Shown in pieces: positions 34,453 to 38,285 of a stretch of 38,285 nucleotides of DNA. Both the position numbers and the translations under genes were made by a program. Within the stretch, counting starts at the first letter, position 1, and every line of letters begins with the position of its first letter. Location of the stretch: contig JAADFR010000002.1 in assembly GCA_013152755.1 (NCBI GenBank), forward strand, positions 1 through 38,285. Reading direction: 5' to 3'. This DNA comes from Alphaproteobacteria bacterium. GTDB taxonomy: Bacteria > Pseudomonadota > Alphaproteobacteria > Sphingomonadales > Emcibacteraceae. Under the pieces are notes generated by a model that worked only from the letters and a program-made list of their open reading frames with translations, was not told the origin of the DNA and searched no databases.

Positions 34453-34896
34453 CTATGTCCTATACCTGAAATTAGCAAACAGCCAGCATATGAAAACCAC
34501 TCCATTGATGGCCACTGTCCAGACCCAACCGGGCTGCGGGGGTAAATCAAATCTATATTCCAGCATGCTGTATATATACGAGCCGCCAATAATGATGCTG
34601 ATCGCCCAAAACCCCATGAGCTGGCTCTTTCTGGCCTCAAACTCATCAAAATAATGTTTGAAATAACGCCAGCTAAAGGCCGCCATCGTCACAATGAACG
34701 ATATGGCCAATATATCCACGGCCAGTTGCAGATTTGGATTTTCTGCCCAAAAGTGCGGATTATCCGTTATATTTTCCCAGTTGGACCCAAAGATATATCC
34801 TAAAATACCACTGCTAAGGCCCGCCAAAGCCATCATTACCTGTATATATTTATCACCTAAGAATGGAAATAAATATGTCATCACGTTCTCTTTCAT
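34453..34896 (-). CDS. Four-helix membrane protein, first gene of the XRE cassette
   Basis: Family not recognised. The start chosen is the ATG at 34896 (MKENVMTYLF), because AGGAG lies 7 bases upstream; an upstream in-frame ATG at 34926 lacks this. The 147-residue product has four hydrophobic helices, about 17-36, 58-76, 95-112 and 124-141, and a Tyr/Phe/Asp-rich loop (WRYFKHYFDEFEARK). The next gene begins 10 bases on, so the two membrane proteins and the HTH regulator form one operon. Confidence 0.72.
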   Translation of the reverse strand: MKENVMTYLFPFLGDKYIQVMMALAGLSSGILGYIFGSNWENITDNPHFWAENPNLQLAVDILAISFIVTMAAFSWRYFKHYFDEFEARKSQLMGFWAISIIIGGSYIYSMLEYRFDLPPQPGWVWTVAINGVVFICWLFANFRYRT

Positions 34897-34925
34897 GTGT
34901 CTTCTCCTGAATATAATCAACTTCA

Positions 34926-34984
34926 ATATGTCAACTTTCCTTTACATAACCCGCCAAAATTTATATGTCAAGTTTATTTGACAT
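34926..34984. promoter_or_regulatory. Promoter with repeated TGTCAA operator-like boxes
   Basis: ATATGTCAA occurs twice in the same orientation (34926-34934 and 34963-34971), and TTGACAT (34978-34984) forms with the second copy a 7-bp inverted repeat around 6 bases. Read on the minus strand, TTGACA (34971-34966) followed after 17 bases by TATGTA (34948-34943) is a reasonable promoter for the XRE cassette. The boxes flank it, as expected for autorepression. The region also lies upstream of hrcA on the plus strand. Confidence 0.5.
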
Positions 34985-35073
34985 TTTGTCGTGCTATCCT
35001 GACATTTTCACTATTTTCCAGCGTTACATTGAAATTCCCGGCCATAGTCCCTACATTTGGGTTTGAGAAAAAA

Positions 35074-36126
35074 ATGTTGATTGAAGATTTAAACCAGAGG
35101 TCCCGGACCATATTCCGGCAGATTGTGGACACCTATATCCTTACAGGTGAGCCAGTGGGTTCGCGCACCCTGAGCCAGCGGCTGAATAATCCCCTGTCCC
35201 CGGCCAGCATACGTAATGTCATGGCCGACCTTGAGGACAGCGGTTTGATATTCTCCCCCCATAAATCAGCGGGGCGTATCCCGACCAATGTGGGCCTCAG
35301 GTTATTTGTCGATGGTATGCTGGAGATGGGCAACCTGTCCAAATCTGAGCGCACCACCATCCGGGTTAAATGTCAGGAAAGCGGCCATAATGTGGAAGAC
35401 CTGCTGACCCGGGCCACGACCATGCTGTCGGGCCTGTCCCAATGCGCGAGCCTTGTGATTGCGCCGAAAAATGATCTGCCCCTGAAACATCTGGAATTTG
35501 TTTATCTCAGCCCCGGACAGGCCCTTGTGGTTATGGTCAGTGAGGGCGATGATGTGGAAAACCGCCTGATCAAAATCCCCCTTGGCCTGACCCCGGCGGC
35601 CCTGACGCAAGCCGGAAATTACCTGAATGCCCGGCTGGTGGGCCGGACTTTCGCCGAGGCGAAGGAAAATATCGAGCAGGAACTGAAAAGCCAGCAGGCC
35701 GAACTGGACAGCCTGACCCGGTCCGTCGTGGAACAGGGTTTTGCGGTCTGGGCCGGAAAGCAGACAGTCGATAATAACCCCCATCAGAATAATCTGATCA
35801 TAAGAGGACAGGCGAATCTGCTGGACAATATGGAGGCCGTCAGTGACCTTGAACGAATCCAGCGCCTGTTTCGGGACCTTGAGAGCAAAAAAGACCTTAT
35901 TGACCTGCTGGAAAACGCCCGCGATGCCGATGGGGTACGAATTTTTATCGGTTCAGAGAATAATCTCTTTTCCCTGTCCGATTCTTCTGTTATCGCTTCC
36001 CCCTATATGGACGGTAACAATAATATCCTTGGTGTGATCGGGGTGATTGGCCCGACACGCATAGACTATGCCCGGATAATTCCGCTTGTGGATTATACGG
36101 CAAAAGTAATTGGTAAAATTCTTTAA
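35074..36126 (+). CDS. hrcA: Heat-shock repressor HrcA
   Basis: HrcA represses chaperone operons by binding CIRCE elements. The start is set at the ATG at 35074 (MLIEDLNQRSRTIFRQIVDT), the usual N-terminus; the frame is open further upstream but that part does not resemble HrcA. The 350 residues include the winged-helix segment YILTGEPVGSRTLSQRL, PASIRNVMADLEDSGLIFSPH, SAGRIPTNVGLRLFVDGML and the C-terminal IGVIGPTRIDYARIIPLVDY. It is followed 17 bases later by grpE. No CIRCE sequence was seen upstream, so the controlled operons are probably elsewhere. Confidence 0.95.
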   Translation: MLIEDLNQRSRTIFRQIVDTYILTGEPVGSRTLSQRLNNPLSPASIRNVMADLEDSGLIFSPHKSAGRIPTNVGLRLFVDGMLEMGNLSKSERTTIRVKCQESGHNVEDLLTRATTMLSGLSQCASLVIAPKNDLPLKHLEFVYLSPGQALVVMVSEGDDVENRLIKIPLGLTPAALTQAGNYLNARLVGRTFAEAKENIEQELKSQQAELDSLTRSVVEQGFAVWAGKQTVDNNPHQNNLIIRGQANLLDNMEAVSDLERIQRLFRDLESKKDLIDLLENARDADGVRIFIGSENNLFSLSDSSVIASPYMDGNNNILGVIGVIGPTRIDYARIIPLVDYTAKVIGKIL

Positions 36127-36143
36127 AATTTGAGAAATGGAAT

Positions 36144-36731
36144 ATGACGGATAATAGCGAAAACACAGAAAACGACCCTGTTGAAAATGAAGCCCCGGAT
36201 GCATCCGCCCCCCAAGAGGACCAGCAAGACGACAAGCTGGCCGCTGCCGTTGCCGAGATTGCCGACCTGAAAGACCGCCTGTTACGAGCCGTGGCAGAAA
36301 CAGAAAATCTGCGCCGCCGTTCAGACCGGGAAAAGGCTGATGCCGCCAATTACGCCATGACCGCCTTTGCCCGGGATTTGCTGAGCGTGGGCGACAATCT
36401 GCGCCGGGCATTGGACAGCATCCCCGAAGATACCGACCTTGGCGACAATGCCAAGACATTGGTTGAGGGCATTGAAATGACCGAACGGGAACTGCTCAAT
36501 ATGCTGGAACGTCATAACATCAAGAAAATTGACCCCATGGGCGAGAAATTCAGCCATGACCTCCATCAGGCTCTGTTTGAATTGCCCGACACGGGTGAGG
36601 AAGACGGCACCATCGTTCAGGTCATGCAGATTGGCTATAAAATCAAAGACCGCCTGCTTCGCCCGGCCATGGTCGGCGTCGCCAAAGGCGGCACGAAAGC
36701 GCCAACAGAACATGTGGATACCAAGGTGTAA
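36144..36731 (+). CDS. grpE: Nucleotide-exchange factor GrpE
   Basis: GrpE is the dimeric co-chaperone that releases ADP from DnaK. The 195-residue protein has an acidic disordered N-terminus, a long helix (about residues 32-90; IADLKDRLLRAVAETENLRRR and REKADAANYAMTAFARDLL) and the C-terminal beta domain with the family segment NIKKIDPMGEKFSHDLHQAL, then GTIVQVMQIGYKIKDRLLRP. It is cotranscribed with hrcA (17-base gap). dnaK and dnaJ are not next to it. Confidence 0.95.
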   Translation: MTDNSENTENDPVENEAPDASAPQEDQQDDKLAAAVAEIADLKDRLLRAVAETENLRRRSDREKADAANYAMTAFARDLLSVGDNLRRALDSIPEDTDLGDNAKTLVEGIEMTERELLNMLERHNIKKIDPMGEKFSHDLHQALFELPDTGEEDGTIVQVMQIGYKIKDRLLRPAMVGVAKGGTKAPTEHVDTKV

Positions 36732-36732
36732 G

Positions 36733-36799
36733 CGGGGGTCTTCCCCCGTTAATATTCAGCACCGAAATGGTGAGAGAATTTTAGGACATAGTCTCATTT
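36733..36799 (+). terminator. Hairpins after grpE, probable terminator region
   Basis: CGGGGG-TCTT-CCCCCG (36733-36748) is a strong 6-bp hairpin directly after the grpE stop, followed by TTAATATT. A second, weaker stem (TGAGA/TCTCA, 16-base loop) is followed by TTTTT at about 36770-36799. Either or both may terminate hrcA-grpE before the convergent DUF1491 gene. Confidence 0.55.
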
Positions 36800-36805
36800 T
36801 TGACC

Positions 36806-37138
36806 CTAAATGAACATTGGCGCATATTGTCCTTTTGGATCGTCCACTTCCAGCACCCACAGGTCTTCGTCATAGCCACGCTGGCGGGTGATATAATCAT
36901 CAGCGTCCCGTTCCGGCACGGGCGCATCCCCAAGCGGGCAATGCCAGACAAGCTTGCCGGACATATCACGTTTTCGGCTGTGGATAATACAGCCCTGCCC
37001 GGCGATATATTGCTTGATCATCACAAGGCCCCGGTCACCATCCCCCCGGTGCATGACCGTCATGGGCAGGAATATTCCGTCGCATCTTCTGATTTCTGCG
37101 GATACCCACAGGGATGTTTTTAAGCCTTCATCGAACAT
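36806..37138 (-). CDS. DUF1491 family protein
   Basis: This 110-residue cytosolic protein resembles DUF1491, a small family known mainly from alphaproteobacteria. Recognisable parts are LKTSLWVSAEIRRCDG at the N-terminus, GDGDRGLVMIKQYIAGQGC, DADDYITRQRGYDEDLWVLEVDD and the short C-terminal tail. Function is unknown. It lies between the ftsZ terminator (20 bases upstream of its start) and the grpE hairpins, and so has its own short transcript. No good ribosome-binding site is visible before the ATG. Confidence 0.8.
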   Translation of the reverse strand: MFDEGLKTSLWVSAEIRRCDGIFLPMTVMHRGDGDRGLVMIKQYIAGQGCIIHSRKRDMSGKLVWHCPLGDAPVPERDADDYITRQRGYDEDLWVLEVDDPKGQYAPMFI

Positions 37139-37161
37139 GGTTTAAACTATAGCTCATAAAA

Positions 37162-37182
37162 AAGGCGGGACAAGCCCGCCTT
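37162..37182 (-). terminator. Rho-independent terminator downstream of ftsZ
   Basis: On the minus strand AAGGCGGG...CCCGCCTT forms an 8-bp stem with a 5-base loop, followed by a run of T residues. It lies 150 bases beyond the ftsZ stop. Between them (37183-37331) is AT-rich DNA with a further stem-loop (AGCATTTTA / TAAGATGCT, 37309-37333) overlapping the ftsZ stop. Confidence 0.8.
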
Positions 37183-37331
37183 GGTGAGTTCTGGAGAAAA
37201 TAATATTAAAAAATTCCCACTGCCTGTTACAAAATTTGGATACTCTACTCTATTATAATTAGCGCACTCTTTATATACGCGAGTGTCTTATTATGTAAAC
37301 TGGTCTATAGCATCTTACGATTAATAAAATG

Positions 37332-38285
37332 CTAATTGGCTTGACGGCGCAGAAAAGCCGGAATTTCCAGATGATCACTTTCTTTTGCTACCGGTTCTGT
37401 CGGTTGAACAGGCTCATCGGCAATCAATGGCTTAGTTGCTGCCTTAACCTCTGGTGCGGGTATTTCCACGGCATCCATGGGCAAGGCCGGCTCCTCAGGG
37501 ATAAGCAAATCAGGTTGACGGGGCAGCGCCTGTTTTTTTACTGGCTTACGCTTTGGTGTCAGAAAATCCAGAAAACTTTTCTTGCGCGGGGTCTCCTTTT
37601 CCACCGGGGCATTGGCCATGGCGGCCTCGGCAAAGACGTCGGCCTGCTGTGCCAGAGGCTCCATACGTTTTTCCGGCATTACCGGTGCCGCCGCGATGAA
37701 CGGGTCCTCCCGCCGGGCCACAAGTTCCGCTGATTCTGGCTCAGATGCCGGAGGGGCAGGATTTTGCACAATGCCCTCGGCCAATTGGGCTAATATCCTA
37801 TCAGTTTCCCTCTGGATCACGCTCTTATCATCTTCAGTTACGCTCTCAACCTCATCCACCAATTCAAGGGTCTCCGGCTCAGCATTTTGAGCCATCGTTG
37901 CCGTATCCATGGCGGTTTCCACCAAACTGCGGCGTTCGGCAACCGGCTCATCCCAGTCATCTGAAGAGGCTTCACGGGTTTGAGGTTTGCTTTCCGGTTT
38001 GCTGTCAAAGCTATAGGTCTTGCGCGGCTCCTCACGGCGGTTATTGCCGTCAGATTCAATGCCCGTGGCCACAACGGACACCCGCATTTTGCCGTCCAGA
38101 TCAGGATTAAGCGCTGAGCCCACCAGAATATTTGCCTCTGGGTCCACTTCACTGCGGATGCGGTTGGCCGCTTCGTCAACCTCAAACAGGGTCAGGTCCA
38201 TGCCGCCGGTGATATTGATCAATACGCCATTTGCTCCCTTCATGGAAACTTCATCCAGAAGCGGGTTGGAGATGGCCGCTTCGGC
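37332..38285 (-). CDS. ftsZ: Cell-division GTPase FtsZ, C-terminal part (5' end outside window)
   Basis: FtsZ polymerises into the division ring. The minus frame is open to the right edge, and 317 residues are visible. It begins in the C-terminal globular domain ([20 protein letters not shown], then [20 protein letters not shown] and [12 protein letters not shown]). A linker of about 210 residues follows, acidic, Pro- and Ala-rich, with a basic patch ([14 protein letters not shown]). The chain ends in the conserved C-terminal peptide [10 protein letters not shown] that binds FtsA and other ring proteins. The long linker is typical of alphaproteobacteria. A terminator follows at 37162-37182. 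The GTPase core lies outside the window. Confidence 0.95.
   Translation of the reverse strand, partial: AEAAISNPLLDEVSMKGANGVLINITGGMDLTLFEVDEAANRIRSEVDPEANILVGSALNPDLDGKMRVSVVATGIESDGNNRREEPRKTYSFDSKPESKPQTREASSDDWDEPVAERRSLVETAMDTATMAQNAEPETLELVDEVESVTEDDKSVIQRETDRILAQLAEGIVQNPAPPASEPESAELVARREDPFIAAAPVMPEKRMEPLAQQADVFAEAAMANAPVEKETPRKKSFLDFLTPKRKPVKKQALPRQPDLLIPEEPALPMDAVEIPAPEVKAATKPLIADEPVQPTEPVAKESDHLEIPAFLRRQAN

Noticed and set aside
34443-34649. Longer N-terminus for the membrane protein ending at 34035
   Set aside because: The extension overlaps the neighbouring membrane-protein gene in another frame and has no ribosome-binding site, while the ATG at 34442 has AGGAGAG before it.
34897-35073. 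59-codon N-terminal extension of hrcA
   Set aside because: Family N-terminus begins at MLIEDLNQRS (35074). The extension covers the operator/promoter region of the divergent cassette.
37256-37293. TTAGCGCACTC ... GAGTGTCTTA, resembling a CIRCE element (HrcA site)
   Set aside because: The arms pair over only 5 bases with an 11-base spacer, and extra bases interrupt the TTAGCACTC pattern. It lies in the 3' untranslated region of ftsZ rather than before a chaperone gene. Probably coincidence.

Overview
The window looks like a chromosomal segment of an alphaproteobacterium. The evidence is an alphaproteobacterial-type ftsZ with a long linker and a C-terminal IPAFLRRQ peptide, a DUF1491 gene beside it, hrcA-grpE close to rph-rdgB-hemW, and rsmI-yraN-sirB1-gshB in one operon. 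Two PEP-CTERM proteins, an encapsulin-type ferritin like that of Rhodospirillum and a type I secreted giant protein suggest an environmental, exopolysaccharide- or biofilm-forming lineage such as Rhodospirillales, Emcibacterales or Kordiimonadales. The order is inferred, not demonstrated. No rRNA, tRNA, CRISPR array, transposase or phage gene was recognised.

Layout. 1-1941 (minus): a muropeptide permease (ampG, cut by the left edge) and a SYLF-domain exported protein. 2024-4151 (minus): two PEP-CTERM proteins with near-identical terminators. Between them lies a decayed copy of the 3' end of comM, whose intact copy follows at 4341-5858. 5960-6544: an unrecognised membrane-anchored protein. 6654-11814 (minus): an apparent envelope lipid-traffic module made of an MMPL/RND transporter, an overlapping LolA-like periplasmic protein and, beyond a terminator, an AMIN-domain beta-barrel protein.

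11901-25274 is the most striking region. A 2549-residue RTX-type secreted protein (minus) carries 18 cadherin/VCBS-like repeats, a likely calcium-dependent carbohydrate-binding module, an Asp/Lys tract and RTX nonapeptides. It is divergent from a three-gene type I secretion operon (plus) encoding two different ABC half-transporters and an HlyD-type adaptor. Both ABC proteins have degenerate signature motifs, and one has Tyr in place of the H-loop His, so the exporter is probably an unusual heterodimer. No TolC-like outer-membrane partner is in the window.

25293-29896 (minus) holds an EncFtn ferritin without a shell gene or visible cargo tail, an Aur1-like PAP2 membrane enzyme, and the housekeeping operon rsmI-yraN-sirB1-gshB. 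A divergent LpoA-like lipoprotein gene (30004-31461) runs 131 bases into the 3' end of hemW, which forms an operon with rdgB and rph (31331-33796). A three-gene cassette (XRE regulator plus two four-helix membrane proteins, 33857-34896) sits between rph and hrcA with its own operator-like promoter. hrcA-grpE (plus), a DUF1491 gene and the 3' part of ftsZ (both minus) close the window.
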